This document shows, piece after piece, positions 1-13,429 of a stretch of 64,000 bases of DNA. This DNA is from Cryptomeria japonica (lineage: Eukaryota > Streptophyta > Pinopsida > Cupressales > Cupressaceae). The position numbers were made by a program, and so were the translations under genes. The stretch covers positions 169,225,861-169,289,860 of the forward strand of contig NC_081406.1 in NCBI RefSeq assembly GCF_030272615.1, written 5' to 3'. Each line of letters opens with the position of its first letter. Positions within the stretch are counted from its first letter, which is position 1. The notes beneath the pieces were generated by a model. The model did not search any database, was not told where the DNA came from, and was given only the letters and a program-made list of their open reading frames with translations.

Positions 1-349
1 GGAGTCACTTCTCTATTGATTGGGACTATTACTTCTAGTCTCATTTGCAAGTTGTTGCAATATATGATTGGGTTTGGATCACCTTTGAGTGTCACTCCAA
101 CCCCATTGTGTGGAAATTTAATACATTGGTGATATGTTGATGGTATTGATCTCATTTCATGTATTTATGGACATCCCAAAAGTATGTTATATGTTGGATC
201 TAGATTGAGGACTTTGAAAACCATATCCTTTCTCACTAGCCCAATTCTTAAAGGTAAGGTGATTTTTCATTTGGATGAGCGTTCTTTGTCATCATATGCT
301 TTGATGGTGATCTTATTTCTTGAATCCATAGTTTGATAAGAGTATCCCA

Positions 350-626
350 ATTGTAAGATTTTTTTCAATGGCCAAATGTTTAGACTCGCTCCTCCATCTA
401 TCAAGACTCATTTGATATGGTTCTTATGGAGAAAGGGTTCAATATGAAGAGGTGCATTGTGTGGTTGACATGGAGATGTGTCATCAACTTCTGTGAATGT
501 AAGGCAATATGGAGTGGAAAGATATCCCACCATAGCTTGAAACTGGTCCATGTTTAGATCAGTGGGAACGAAGGTATCTCTCAATGCTTTGTCAAGAATA
601 GCTTTATGTGAAGGGGAGATACGCAA
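350..626 (-). pseudogene. Protease region of element A (broken)
   Basis: The minus strand encodes a stretch with H-N-x-P-L-H-I followed by the retroviral-type aspartic protease signature L-I-D-G-G-A-S-L-N near 378-405. An in-frame TGA at 408-410 separates the two. In plant Tat-like elements this block follows gag and leads into reverse transcriptase, which fits its place downstream of the gag frame here. The catalytic Asp is visible in the D-G-G triplet. The remainder and the polymerase domains lie off the left edge. Family assignment rests on motif recognition only. Confidence 0.6.
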
Positions 627-864
627 AAGTTAAAGGATGGAGATTAGGGTGGGTGACTTCCCTAACTAATCTATAAGGTCATACTCATTTTTGGTAGATG
701 ATGAAGTTGTGGTCTTGGATGGAACACCTTGCAAGGTGACTTTCCCCGTTGAGTTGTAACATTGCATTTGGGGGTTTCATCATTAGATGATGGTGAATAT
801 GGTCCAATGCCTTTCAAAACAACTTTACTCCTTCAAGTAGGACCTTCGAGAGTTTTTTCCTTTA

Positions 865-2924
865 TTATAATGGTGGAAACATGACTGTCCATTGAAATAT
901 GGTTAATTGTATAATTATAGGACGCCTAGTAGTATAATTGGCATCGTTGTCTGATTTAGAAGCTTTTCCCTTATCATGATTTGGGAATGGTTCCTTAAAC
1001 ATTGTATGTTCCTCATTGGAAGTGTGACCATCAACTTCTATGTTACCCTTGTCAATAAGATATTGTGTGATGTTCTTCAATCTGTGACAATTGCTAGTCT
1101 TATGTCCTTTGCGCTTGTGATACTCACAAAACACAGTATCATTCCACCATGCAGGTTTTACTTTCAGTTCATAAGGTGGATTTCCTGGTATTGGTATAAG
1201 CTTATTTGCAACTAATTTCTTAAATTATGTCTCAATTGGCTCTCCCAATGGAGTGCATTTTATTGGAGGCTTTGATGGCCTTTGATCAGTCACTTGATTA
1301 TTATAATTAGATGAACTTGCACCTGGGAAAGTCATCTTTGGTGTCACCATATTTACATCCACTACCCCATCGCTAACAATATTCTTGTTTTTTTTCCAAA
1401 AGCGGGGTTTTTCTTTCCCATTTGAGTCATCTTTGTTGTCCTTGAATAGCTTAATAGTACCTTGTTCAATAAGGACTTTTTCAGCTACCAATGCCTTTTC
1501 AATGAGTTCTTTAAAAGTAGACAAACAATCTTTCCTCAATTTATATCCAATGTCCTTATTGAAGTTTTGGGTGAACATTTCAACCATTTTTTTTTGTGGG
1601 ATATCACAAGAGAATTGACTAGCTAAACTTCTCCACCACTATAAGAATGATGCAAAGGACTCTCCATTTTTCTGCTTGGTATTACACAAGGTGGTCACTG
1701 ACACATCTATTTCAATATTGTATGAGACGTGTTGTATGAAAGCTTCTGCCAAAGCACTCCATGACTTGAATCCAAGAGGGAGTTGGAAGATCCATTCCAT
1801 AGCTTTTCCACCTAAACTTTGTGGAAATAGTCATATCAAATATGTTTCCTCTCTTGCTAGCTCAATGAAAGTCGGAGAAAATTATTTTATATGTGCCTTA
1901 GCATCTCCCTTGCCTCTATACTTGTCAAATTTTGGTGTAACAAAATGTGGAGGAAAGGACAAATGTCCTTGATTGTATAATATTGCTTTGGTGCATGCAT
2001 ATCTACCATCTTTTTTGCAAATCCTTGATTTGTTGTTGCAAGTCCTTTTTAGGTGGTGTCTTATCTCTTTGAGTTAGTCCCATGCATGCACCATCGAGTG
2101 GAGGAGGAGGGATATAATGAATATATGGATGATATTGGTCATAAATATGCTCATATGAAGGGGGAACATAATTATAATTTAGTGTATGAGCCACTTGGTA
2201 TGGTTTTGTAATGAGGAGCACTAGGCCTAGGATGATTGTATATATCATGACCATGAGGATAGGAGGTATCATAAGAGTGATCTTGAATATTGCCCCCAAA
2301 TCTGACATAGGGTCTCCTTGTGTCATGATTTTTCATGTTCCCTTGGGTATAATTATATGCATTTGAATGATCTTGGGTGCTATCTTGTTGTTGAGCATGT
2401 GCATTAGCATTTCTCCTCCATGCAAGAGGATGACCACAAGGTTGTTCATGCGAGTTTCTAGCAAAATTGGTATAAGCATGAGTGTTGAAAACTTCTAGTT
2501 TTTGAAATAAGGATGAGGGTGACTTAGGCACTAGACGTTCTCTTCTATTACCACCATTATGTCCTCTAGGATTTGGATTTTCTCGATTCACTTGATTTGG
2601 ATCATCCTCCAAAATTTGTGACACGTCAAAATCATGGGGTAATCTTGCTCCACTTTGTGCTATCACTTAAAAGAAGTATTGATGGTCTCTTCTCATGATT
2701 TCCTCAATCATTCTATTGATCTATTATAGTCCCTTCAATGTCTATGGAAGTGATGGATTCATTGTCATTACATTGTTGTTATCATTCTCTGGTGGATTAT
2801 TGTGATTCTCAAAATTTTGTGGGTTGTAAAATTCATTTCTATCAAACTCATAAGTAGTCATGTTGAGAGATCTTAGAGCTTCCCCAAATTCTCTTCTAGA
2901 CCTCTGTGAACGGGTTTCAACCAT
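865..2924 (-). pseudogene. gag of element A (Retrotrans_gag type, broken)
   Basis: The frame opens with a Met at 2924 (M-V-E-T-R-S-Q-R) and continues in pieces on the minus strand. About 1570-1990 carries the capsid-like Retrotrans_gag region, recognised by F-P-Q-S-L-G-G-K-A-M-E-W and W-R-S-L-A-S-Q-F. A Lys/Asp-rich linker follows, then a zinc-knuckle-like motif of the plant Tat type, C-E-Y-H-x4-G-H-K-T-S-N-C, near 1090-1134. About 2000-2666 is Pro/His/Asn-rich low-complexity sequence. Frame changes and stops interrupt it, so no complete Gag could be made. Gag would form the virus-like particle in the cytoplasm. Confidence 0.7.
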
Positions 2925-5411
2925 GAACTAAACCTTGGCTAAAATGAGAAATGGAAGAAAATGTGAAGGCTATGAAGGACCCAGAAGGAAAATGAGATGG
3001 AATGAATCTAGGGTTGTCTTACAATGTCCAAAAGTGTAAGTCTAAGATATATGTGATCTAAAGCAAGGTGTGGCTTCCAAAGAGATGATAGATCTCTTGA
3101 TGAGGTAAGCTGACCTTGACTAAAGAGAACCAAATGGAACCCAAGATGATAGATCTGATGTGGGAACTACCTGGTGATATTTTGTAGTATGTTTGGAGAA
3201 AGTAATGAGGACTATTAAGCAACCCTTTGACTCTAGTTTGAAAAGTGTGTATGAGGACTACAAATGGTGGCTGAAAATGTGTGACAAAGCTGTGATAAAG
3301 GCCGGTTGACTAAAACTGAAGCCCTAGGGGAAGCTGCCTTAGAAGCTCTTTGAACTCAAAACACAAACCTGTCATGAGTTCATAGATGTGGTTTTAACCC
3401 ACTTATACACATTTTCACAATTCACAGATGTGATTTCCACTATTGATGATGCTATTTCAATTCAAAATACAGAAATATGATTCCACCCTGCACAGATATG
3501 GTTTATGAACATGTATGTTGTTTAACCCAACACAAACATAGTTTCTAATGGTATGACAATTTTTTGCAAGTCTGATATGCAAATGCAAATATGCAGTGTT
3601 GTTCTGCATAGACGTGATTTTAAGTCTTAAAAAATGCACAAAGAAAAGACACAGAAGTAGCCAAAATGATCAAATACACATTGATATCAAACACAGACAC
3701 GTTTCTGACAAATTTGTATAATTTATGTCCAAATTTTTCAATTGTTGAGTGTGACCAAATTTTAATGGTGAATGTCTTGTGGCAAGAAAACACAACAAAC
3801 AATGAAGACACAATGTCTGAAGGTGTTTTATCAAGTTTTGAGCGCAATGTGTATACATCCAATAGGCCGAATCAACCCAATTTCCATGGGTCTAACACAA
3901 TTGAAGACATATCATACACTTTCTTAGCCTAAGGTCAATGCTCTCATGGTGATAACTTCAGCCCACAACTTGGAATCTCCATCGGCTAAAGTGTAGGGAC
4001 ACCTTGATGGGTGTATTCACTAACTTTGCCTTTTTTTGTGAGCAGACAACTAGGGACCTCCAAGACTAGAAGGATGACCATATCACCCTCTCCCCGAAAA
4101 GCTACAAGTAGCTTATGCTAAGCCAAGGATTTTTGTCTCATCCCATGGGAGCCTTATGGTGCGTATCTTGGGGGGAGAACCAACTATCCCCTTGCACTGA
4201 AATTATAGCGATGTTCGGAAAAAAATAAGGGTGGGCCTCTAATCTAAGGTATCTAGTGCAGGTACTTTAGCAGTCCCCAGTGTCTACCCATGTAGTGGCA
4301 GCTCATTTAAGAACCCATTCTTATTCATAAAGAAGATTTTTACGCATCTCACACAAGTGTGGATATTAAAGGAAAACTATTAGAGTAGATACATGTCACC
4401 AGGTCATCATGGCTTTCGCCTAACATATTAATTTATATAGAAGGATGAAGAAAGTATTGCTTGGGTCATTCCCTCTCACTTGGCCTTATGGGCTACTCGG
4501 GAGGTATGCCCTTCTACCTACAAAAAAGAAGATGATAACAATTTGTCTTACACCCAAGGTCCAATAGAAGGCGAGGGGAGAGGATACTTTTGTTATCACC
4601 TTTAGGGATCTAAACACAAAACATGTCAAAGGCACAAGACACTTTAAAAAAATTCAGTTAACCCTAAACAAACAAAGAAAAGAGAAATGAAAATGTGTGA
4701 GCCTAATTAAACTAAGAATTGAAATGCAAAGACACACACTAAATTACCCCTGCAACAAAATGATTAGTAGTTTTGATAATCACCCCCACCTGCAAGCACA
4801 CTTGTTAGGTTAATTTTAGAAATCCAAATCGAAATGTGAAAAGGGGGCATTTGACAATACGATTTAGACAACTACACCACTTTGTTAGTTCAAGCAAGGG
4901 GTTAGGATAAAACCAAATCTGAAAAACGCTAAAATGAAAAAGACAAAAACTAAAAAATTGAAAATGCAAAACACAAACGTGATTACACCTTCCTTAAATG
5001 CAAAAATACCCAATGTAGACGTAGAAACAAGTTGGAATTTGCAAAACTAGCTCAAAAACACAAACGTGGCAAAATAAACCAGACACAAAAATAAATATTG
5101 CAAATGCGGAAAATATTTTAAAACCTACAAAATCAACTTCTGAAATAGGGATGCGGAAAAAAATGTCATAGACGTGACACAGTGATGCACAAACGCACTA
5201 AAACACATAAATGTGAAAATACGGATTTCAATCACAAAAATATCTAATGCAGATGCGAAAACCTAAAACCTACAAAATAGAAATGAGACAGAAACACAAA
5301 CACAAAAAGATGATTCGTAGACACAATTCCACCTGTAATTGTCATTGATCCAACCTGCAACTTGACAAAAAAGACTAAAACTGTAGAAAGATGTTAAAAA
5401 CTAAGGGACAA
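2925..5411 (-). other. Leader of element A, non-coding
   Basis: This is about 2.5 kb between PBS and gag without a convincing reading frame. A degenerate motif close to CACAGACGTGATTT (plus-strand sense) recurs at about 3395, 3424, 3486, 3530, 3606, 3691, 4972, 5057 and 5165. Short ORFs on both strands here share no family features and are treated as chance. Confidence 0.55.
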
Positions 5412-5434
5412 GAGTCCCACCAGGCATGCCAAAA
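5412..5434 (-). promoter_or_regulatory. Primer-binding region of element A
   Basis: Directly next to the inner LTR end the minus strand reads TTTTGGCATGCCTGGTGGGA. A TGG-containing run immediately after the LTR is where tRNA primes reverse transcription. Element B has a closely similar run (TTTTGGCATTCCCGATGGGA) in the same place. I cannot say which tRNA it matches. Confidence 0.55.
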
Positions 5435-6193
5435 TGTATATGATAAAATTTGGAAGATCAAAACTATTGTGAAACCACAAAAGATCCAACCACATAAACC
5501 CTAGTTCTACAATCAAGAGTCCACCATACACCAATGAAGAAACCTAAGAACATGCAAATCAACAAATAAGATGATAATACCATTCACATGCCAAGTAATT
5601 GGATATCCATTGATCTTGTTTGATATATTTGCTCTCTTATTTGGTATGTGCACAAGAGCTCAACAAAGAATGAAATTCTAGTTGTGAAGTCGCTTGATCA
5701 CTTGAAGGCTTGATTGCATAAATATTATTGGATTAGTTAGATTAGGGTTGATAAGGATGAAAATATCCTCTTATATAGAGAACACCTTAGAAAATAGAGG
5801 GATAAGGTTAAGAGGTGAAAGAGTAAATGGCCAGCTAGGATTAATGGGTAGGTAGGGAAAATAATAAAATATGAAAGGGGTAGTTAGAGGAAAATTAAGA
5901 GACAAATGACAAGTGTCATGGAAGGAAAAAGCTAATGAATCAATTAAACAAATGAAGATCTATTTAATTAATAGAGGAAATAGGACCAATTAAATAAATC
6001 AAATATTATTTAATTTAGGAAAAGATCATTTAAATAAATAAAAATATTTATTTAAATAGGAAAAGGCTAGAAAAGGATAAGTGAATTAATTAAATAAATA
6101 AAAATCTATTTAATTAATAGAAGCCATAGGATAAAATAATTAAATAAATAAAATATGTATTTAATTGAGACAGGACAATTTTAGGTGTCTACA
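5435..6193 (-). repeat. 5' LTR of element A
   Basis: On the minus strand it starts TGTAGACACCTAAAATT at 6193 and ends ...ATATACA at 5435, giving TG...CA termini over 759 bp. A TATA-box-like TATATAAG lies at 5771-5778 (minus), the right type of place for an LTR promoter. The U3 part is rich in AATTAAATAAAT-type runs. The first 17 bases equal those of both B LTRs. No second copy is in the window, so the boundaries rest on terminal dinucleotides, PBS and similarity to B. Confidence 0.65.
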
Positions 6194-7626
6194 ATAACCT
6201 CTGAAAGTTCGGTCTCTTAAAATAGGAAATATAAAAACATGTTGGACACGTAAATGAGTTGTAAAGGGGAGTTACATGTGTTGGTGTGTGTTTTGGCACA
6301 TCACAAGGCTTCTTGAATTGGAGATAAGTTGGATGCCACTTTTTGGGTGGTTTTAGCCCATGGTTTTGTAATACCATTTGATAGTTTAATGCATTCTCTC
6401 TCTTACATATTAGGTGCATGAGATGGAGGTTGTGTGTAAAAGTCTTATAGCTATTGAGTTATCTTTGGATCTCTGGTTAGTGATACTCCCATGAGAAAAT
6501 CACTCTATAAGTATATTGTATTATGCTGTTGATTTTTTGAATAATATATTGTGTGGCATTTGGGGTGTGGGGTTTTTCTCTCAAAAATATTTTTTTCCAT
6601 TTAAATCATTGTGTTATGGTATGTAATATATTTGTGTTGTTTCTATTTAAATTTTGTAATTGTTGTAAAGATCTAATTTTTTTTGCATAACCCCACTCTC
6701 AAGATTAATATAGAAAGTTGTTACCATACCTTAACTTCCTTTCAAATGGAAGTACCTTGATAATATCTAAATAGTATTTTAACATTATTCTAATATTTTT
6801 TATTAGTGTTAGACATAAACCTACTTAAAACTCCCACTACTTGTCTAATATCTAGTGTAGTATAAACCATTGCATACATTAAAAGGAAATTTCATGCCAC
6901 AAATGATAAATTGCATGATCCTATTGAAAAATATATGCAAACAAGTATTTAAAATCCATATGAAAAACAATAGACAACATATTATCAAAGGTGACACAAG
7001 ATATATCCTAGGAAAATATTAAAGAGGGAAAAACCCATCCTCCAAAGCATCCATCGCTCATGTATTACTCAACAATGAAGTCATTATAATACATCTTCAA
7101 ATTTCTCCATGAACACTTTTGAAACAGAACTCTCTACAAGAACTCCATGTAAATAGGCATGTAACCATACATTACATGCCATGCTTCAAACCCTCACAAA
7201 TGCTAAACAATAGATGCTCTCAACACCTTAGCCAAAATGGCCATCTAGCCAACCTTAGACAACTACACTTGTGTTTGATTTTATAGAATCAAGCTCACAC
7301 AAAACCAACAAGTGTTATCACATAAAACCATGTGACTAATACCTTGAGATTACATAACCATTAGCCCCTCATTTAATATTGGGTATTAATTTTTTACTTT
7401 ATTAATATTTTTTCATCATTAAATTAATTACATTTCACCTCATATTAAATATATTTTATAATTTTACATACAATACATAAAGTGGTTCTAATAATATTAA
7501 CTCCTAGTGATGTGTGTACTTCTCAGTCCCCCTAGGTGCACCACACAAAATTAAAAATTAAAAATTATGCAAGGTGTACAAAACCTAATTAATATAATTC
7601 TCCCACTTGTGTACATTGCATAAAAG
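6194..7626. other. Gap between elements A and B; no gene seen
   Basis: This is AT-rich sequence of 1.4 kb without a recognisable domain. By target-site logic it is older DNA into which A (at 6193/6194) and B (at 7631/7632) inserted, and it should continue at 14655. It may be interior of element H, but no sequence feature proves that. Confidence 0.4.
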
Positions 7627-7631
7627 GTAAC

Positions 7632-8804
7632 TGTAGACACCTAAAATTAATTAAATTAATACTTAATTATTAAGCTTGTCAACATAATTAACCAATTTAA
7701 TTATGTTAATTCCCTTTCTCTCAAAGTTAATTAAATTAAATTTAATCAATCTTATCTCTATAGTCCAATAATTAATTTAGCAATAAATTAATTAATTTCC
7801 CCATTCTCTAAATTTCTCTTAGTTAATTAATCCTAATTAATTAACTTAAATAAAGTGATCCCTACAAATCAATTTTCCTAATCCCCACTTAGCCTAATTA
7901 ATTCTTCAAGAATTATTCTTATCATTATTCTCTAATTTCATATTCATCCACTCATTCTCTCTCCTCATGCCACATCCTCCTAACTTTCCCACCTGCATTC
8001 TAATCCATCATTAACTCACCTAATCAATCCCCTTAATCATTTACACATCCCTAATCACCTTGGTTAGGGATGGGTCAACTTTGATCCTTTCAAAGAAATT
8101 TAAAATTCCTTGAATCTCCCCATGCATCCTCTTTCCAAGGAATTTTTAATTCCTTTTTTCCATTTATTCTTCCCATACATCCTCTTATTTTGGAATTTTT
8201 AATTCCTCCTCCCTCCCCCCAAGGAATTTTATATTCTTTTTTCTCTTCCCAATGTACTTGGGAGCTCTTCCCCATGTACCTTGAGACGTGTAGAAACAAG
8301 AAAATCCTTTATGGCATATCTCTTGGTCTCCACACCTTGTCCTCTCAATCCATGTGCTCCATCCCATTCAATATCAACCCTTCATTTCTCTTCTTTCAAA
8401 TTTATAAATTGGGGTCTCCTCCCCTTCATAATCATCTCCAATCCAAGTAATCTTATGCTATCATTTTAGCTTTTTAAAACATCCCTTAGTATCCATATTA
8501 TAGGCAATTTGCATCCTTTGAGCATCCATAATCATCTCCATCCATCCTCTGAACACTAATCCTTCATCCACATCCACCATTGTTGTGCATTTTGGAGAGA
8601 AATCCACATACCCATCTAGGACCAATCCAAACAAGTTGAGGAGGGGTGCATCCTTGACTTCATCAAAGCTCTAATCAGAGGAACAAGAGAGAACTCTCTC
8701 TTGCAAGGTATATGATTTGTTGGTTTAATGTTTTACTTGATTTCTTATGTTATTTGGATTTAAACTAACAAATCCAAACCCTTGCATCGGTTTTCCCTTG
8801 GTCG
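7632..8804 (+). repeat. 5' LTR of element B
   Basis: Starts TGTAGACACCTAAAATT and is closely matched by 13477-14649. The right end has decayed: the expected terminal CA reads CG just before the PBS. A TATA-box-like TATAAAT at 8403-8409 followed by TGGGGTCTCC is conserved in the other LTR. Small indels and many transitions separate the two LTRs, so the insertion is not recent. Confidence 0.85.
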
Positions 8805-8828
8805 TTTTGGCATTCCCGATGGGACCCA
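8805..8828 (+). promoter_or_regulatory. Primer-binding region of element B
   Basis: TTTTGGCATTCCCGATGGGA starts immediately after the 5' LTR. The match to the same site in element A is evident, consistent with a shared priming tRNA. The tRNA itself was not identified. Confidence 0.55.
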
Positions 8829-9420
8829 CGTCTCATTTTTCTAACAATTTGTCAAGTTTTTGTGCTTTTAGCACACAGGTTCGGCTTTAGCGCGTCTGCC
8901 TACAAATCAATGCATCTCCCCTTCTATTTCAATGTGTTTGTTTCAAATTTTGAATTTTTGACCACCTTTTTTGCAGGTTTTCTGTCAATCAACACATATG
9001 CTTGCCAATCAGTGCCTTTGCTTCACTGTTTTGACGCCTTCGTTTGAAAAAAAAAAACTTCCTACCTAACCTTTTTTTTGAATTTTTTCATTAAAAACTG
9101 TAATTCAACGCCTGCGTAGGTGAATAGGTGCCTATGCCTTGGGTCAGTGCCTGCGCTAAACCCAATAAGCCTACCAAGATTCCAATTTTAAAATTTTATT
9201 TACAAATTAACTGTTTATTTTACATTTTGTCTTTTGGCGCCTGCGTCGGAACCAACACATCTGTCTCAGGTATAATCCGAATTTAAATTTTTCAAAAAAT
9301 TTCAAATTTCCTGCACCTCTCATTTTCTTAGGCACAGACCTGCTTCAACGTGCACGCGTAGGCGCAGGCGCTGTGATGTGTCTACATGTGGATCAGCACC
9401 TATGTTGTATTCATAGAAAT
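8829..9420 (+). other. Leader of element B with repeated GC-rich motif
   Basis: Variants of CGCCTGCGT recur near 8886, 9031, 9108, 9150, 9236 and 9345-9372 in otherwise AT-rich DNA. No reading frame of note is present. It occupies the same position as the motif-rich leaders of A, C and H. Confidence 0.5.
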
Positions 9421-10834
9421 TTTTGGTTACTGATCAGATTTTGAGTGGTTGCAGGCAAATTCAACTGTTTGTCCAAGATATTATTTTAAACTACTAGCTA
9501 TTTTTACTGCAATGCGCTTGTCTAAGATCATTTTTTCGACTAGTTTAGATTTCATTTATGCTTTTAGATAGAAAAGATTATATATGTGGGCTTAAAATGA
9601 ACTAGTGTCTTGTGTTTGGTGCACTTGCACATTCTATGTTGGGTTGACCCACCGTTACACTCTAGTATCCTCTCCCCTCACCTTCGTAGATCTTGTGTGT
9701 AAGAGAACGAGTGATCAACAATGCCCTCTTTTTCATTTTAGTAGTTGAGGGGTATTTCTTGATTGGGGATTTCATCACCCCACAAGAATATCTCGAATTG
9801 GGATACATCGGGGATATCGACTCTCCCAACATGACCTCGAGTGATATGTTTTCAAGCCACTATAAATAAAACTTGGGTGAACAGCTAGAGTGCTAAGTGA
9901 ATTCAATGTATGTGGGGTCTTCCCTACACTAATAAGCTTAGTTAAAGCCTTTAGTGACTTACTTCAAGAATTTGTTGTCAGTCTGAACCCATCAGAATAT
10001 AACTAAGAACCAGTGTTAGTAGCCAAAATCCCATACTTGATAGTGCAGGGGCGCGGATCATGCCCCAAAGTTACTCCTCATGTATCCGCTCAACATGAGA
10101 CATAAATCCCCCATGTAATAGATCCTTGGATCTTTGGGGTAAGAGAATTCGGTATGCTTGAGAAGTGAGTGTTGTGGAGTGGAGCCAGTGCTACCAGAAT
10201 CTCTATTTGTCTGCCTGAGTGAGGTATTGCTTATGCGAGGGGCCTATCAAGTGGTTTCCACTTTCCAGCCTAATTTCTATGTCTTCAAGTGTGTTTTCAT
10301 TTATGCAAAACCTATTAAATCTATTCGGGCTAATCTAGGCCCCCAATCACTCTCACTCTTATCATAAATCATTATCTTGGTGAATATGTATTCATTGATT
10401 GATATCTCTTGCCAAGTCAAACAAGTCCAACATTCCCACATCTAATCAAACCCTTCAAATTCCACCTTGTCGCTATCAAATCCCTATCCCCTTGCCTCCA
10501 TCCAAAAAATGATCAATCCCTGACCAAATATATTTATCCCATCATCAATCCACTCTCAGGTAGCCTTCCCCTTCTTCTTCCTTCCATCAATCCATTATCA
10601 TTTTCTTCTCACCTTCGAGGACTTAGCACATCAACCTAATCAAATCTCCAAAAATCTCAATTAATTAGTCAATATTTATTTAATCCAACCATCAATCATC
10701 AATCCTAATCCAAAGTCAACACTTTGCAAAAGTTTGATTTGGACCTTTATCTTTAATCAATCATCAATTAGTTTTTTGTGCTTAGGAAAGAATCTCCCCC
10801 AAGTACCTTTTCTTAATCCTTTGGGTTGATCAAA

Positions 10835-11303
10835 ACCCTAAATCCTTTTACCTATTTTGCTTAGGCACATAATTCCACCCTAAGTAGAAGAAGACTTAAT
10901 CATTTGGATCCTTTTGCCCTATTTTGCTTAGGCAAGTAAGTCCACCCTAAGTAGAAGAAGGCTTAATCATTTGGATCCTTTTGCCCTATTTTTCTTAGGC
11001 ATGCAAGTCCACCCTAAGTAGAAGAAGGCTTAATCATTTGGATCCTTTTGCTCTATTTTACTTACACATGCAAGTCTACCCTAAGTAGAAGGAGGCTTAA
11101 TCATTTCGATTATTTTGCCCTATTTTTCTTAGGCGCGTAAGTCCACCCACGGTAGAAGAAGGTTTAATCATTTGGATCCCTTTTCCCTATTTTTCTTAGG
11201 CATATAAGTCCACCCAAAGTAGAAGAAGGTTTAATCATTTGGATCCTTTTGCCCTATTTTGCTTAGGCATGCAAGTCCACCCTAAGTAGAAGAAGGCTTA
11301 ATC
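10835..11303 (+). repeat. 67-bp tandem repeat, about seven copies
   Basis: Unit landmarks (CTTAATCATTTGG and variants) fall at 10895, 10962, 11029, 11096, 11163, 11230 and 11297, a constant spacing of 67 bp. Each unit also carries CCCTATTTTGCTTAGGC and CCACCCTAAGTAGAAGAAGG. 67 is not a multiple of three, so the array does not encode a protein repeat. It lies inside element B. Confidence 0.85.
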
Positions 11304-11626
11304 CAAAAGTCTAAATTTTACCTAGATTGGTTGTCACCTTGTTTTGTGCTTTGCATCATCAATTTCATGCCTCACTTAGGTCCTAATCCAAGGGCTAAGG
11401 TTTAATTTTAATCCAAATCAATCTTGTCCTAACACAAGGAGCATTCCAATCTAATGAAATTCAACCCAATCCAAGCAAATCAAATCAAATCAAATCAATC
11501 CATCAATCCAATCTAAAGTTGCTAAGTCCTAGTCCTCATCTTCATCTAACATCATCTCATTACTTTTTTTTTATCAAGTCTATCCAATCCCAACTTATCC
11601 CCCCATTCTCAACATTTTGAGGTTAC

Positions 11627-11869
11627 ATGGCTACCCAAAATCCACATCCAAACTTCAAAGCTTGGTATGAGAAAATGCTCATAGAAGTTCATGGATCACC
11701 CTATCAACCATCCACATCTAGCTCATACATGCCTCAAAATTATCCAACTTCCACCTATCCATGTCTCCCATCCCAGCCCATTTACCAAGTCAATCCCAAT
11801 TTATCTCGTATCTCTTATCCTTCTCAATCTATTATGACATATCTACTATCCATAGAACTAGATACTTGA
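11627..11869 (+). CDS. Short ORF in element B, unknown
   Basis: An ATG-started frame of 80 codons, rich in Pro, Ser and Tyr (begins M-A-T-Q-N-P-H-P). It sits where a gag remnant might be expected in a non-autonomous Tat-like element, but no capsid or zinc-knuckle motif is visible. It may simply be an open stretch in pyrimidine-rich DNA (ATCCATCC-type runs to about 12500). Confidence 0.2.
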   Translation: MATQNPHPNFKAWYEKMLIEVHGSPYQPSTSSSYMPQNYPTSTYPCLPSQPIYQVNPNLSRISYPSQSIMTYLLSIELDT

Positions 11870-13429
11870 AACAAGCATCATGTATAGTCCCCCCATCTTC
11901 TTGCACTCTACACTTAGGGGCAAGCTTCATCCATTCTATCCTACCATTTGCATTATCCATATCCATTATCCTCTATCCACATCCTATCTAAGCCTATCCT
12001 CCTTTCCTACCTATGGTCCTGACTATCCTATCCATATCCTCCATCTCATATCCCTCATCTTATCCAAATTCATCCCTCATTCCTACCTTTGGTCTTGATC
12101 ATGCTAGAGAAAAAATAATGCATATGCATGCTTTGGGAAAATGCAAGCCCAAATTCCTCCTCCATTCATATCCACCACACATTATCCTTCAATCTCACAC
12201 ATCTTTATTCACCATCCTTCTAGCCTTAATTGGGGCATTTGCCTCCTTTTCAACATAGTTCTTCAATCCCCATTCCACCTATCCTCCATCCTTTAGTCCT
12301 CCATATCGTATCACCATCCATCTACTTAATTCCTTCACCCCCTATCCAAGCAATCTCCCCATCCATCCATCCTCTTAAAAAGCCTTGGTTCTCCCTTGTC
12401 ATTGGTCCCCCTCCATTTATCCTATATCCACAAACTAATCCCATCCCATCCAATCCTATTCAATCATTTATCCCCCTCGCATTTTATCCAATCCATTTAT
12501 GACCCCCATCACAATGAGCTTTTCACATTTATCTGAGCTTATACTGACTCACACGTAATCAGAACACCCATCCATACTGTGTTAATCAAATCCAAGCAGA
12601 AATCCTCTCACCTAGAGATCCCACATATTATCTTGTCTCTTGCATCTATCAATCTATATGTCCCTTTCCCATTGAGATGCATCCTTCCCATGTTTGGCAG
12701 TTTATCCAAATCCATCTTCCTACCCATTGGGATGTATCCTTCCCATGTCTAGGAGCCTAACCAAATCCATGTCCCACTCTTGGCAAGAGATGTTAGTAGT
12801 CCATGTGCAAGTTGTTTGCTGTATTGAGCTTTTTGCTTGGATTTTTTTATCTTTTGTCTCAGGACTGTACCTGTTCAAGGTTGCCCTAATCATCCTATAT
12901 CTCAGCATGTCTTGGTTGGTGTATAATGGAGCATTGTTTTTGTGGTATGGTGTGTTTGATGGTTTCTCTTGTATGATACTACAGTCTTGTATTTACATCA
13001 TCATCGATGTTTGCAAACTTGTGTGCATAGAGATACCTATTATTTGAGAGTCTACTCTACGCCTAAGATATTCACAACATCCTGATTCCTATAATCAGTG
13101 GTGTGGATAATCTATGGCAATATGAAAACCAGGTTTACTCTCCACAAATACACAACAAGAAATATCATCCACTCCATTTCATTCATTCATCCCATTTCAC
13201 CCATTTATCTTGAAGACTCCAATTTATTCATTTACTCCCTCTTCATCATCTTCATCTTTTCATTATCTAGTCCTCCTATCCACTTCGAGAGCACACCCGT
13301 GTTCTCAAAACCCGCATTTCCTCTTGAGGAGGAATACCACTACCTCCTCATCATCCTTCCTCATCTCACTTATGACTGAGGCATCATGCTACTATTCCTT
13401 ATCCTTTCCATCCACTATGTTTTACTCTT

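Larger units (their letters stand above)
1..6193 (-). mobile_element. Element A: 5' part of a Ty3/gypsy (Tat-like) LTR retrotransposon
   Basis: Reading the minus strand from right to left there is a 759-bp LTR, a primer-binding region, a leader of about 2.5 kb, a gag frame and the beginning of an aspartic protease; the rest lies beyond the left edge. The gag and protease resemble the plant Tat/Ogre-type Ty3/gypsy lineage, a family-level judgement from motifs. Several in-frame stops and frame changes make it a decayed copy. The five bases after the LTR (ATAAC, 6194-6198) would be one target-site copy, but the partner is outside the window. LTR ends and PBS resemble element B. Confidence 0.8.

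Noticed and set aside
3666-3932. Plus-strand ORF of 88 codons
   Set aside because: Lies antisense in the leader of element A, overlaps another open frame on the minus strand, and has no recognisable motif.
10835-11303. Regular repeats considered as a CRISPR array
   Set aside because: Units are contiguous 67-bp tandem copies without unique spacers, inside a plant retroelement.
12694-13047. 117-codon plus-strand ORF with hydrophobic stretches
   Set aside because: Hydrophobicity follows from T-rich DNA inside non-autonomous element B; no start context, family motif or support from neighbours.
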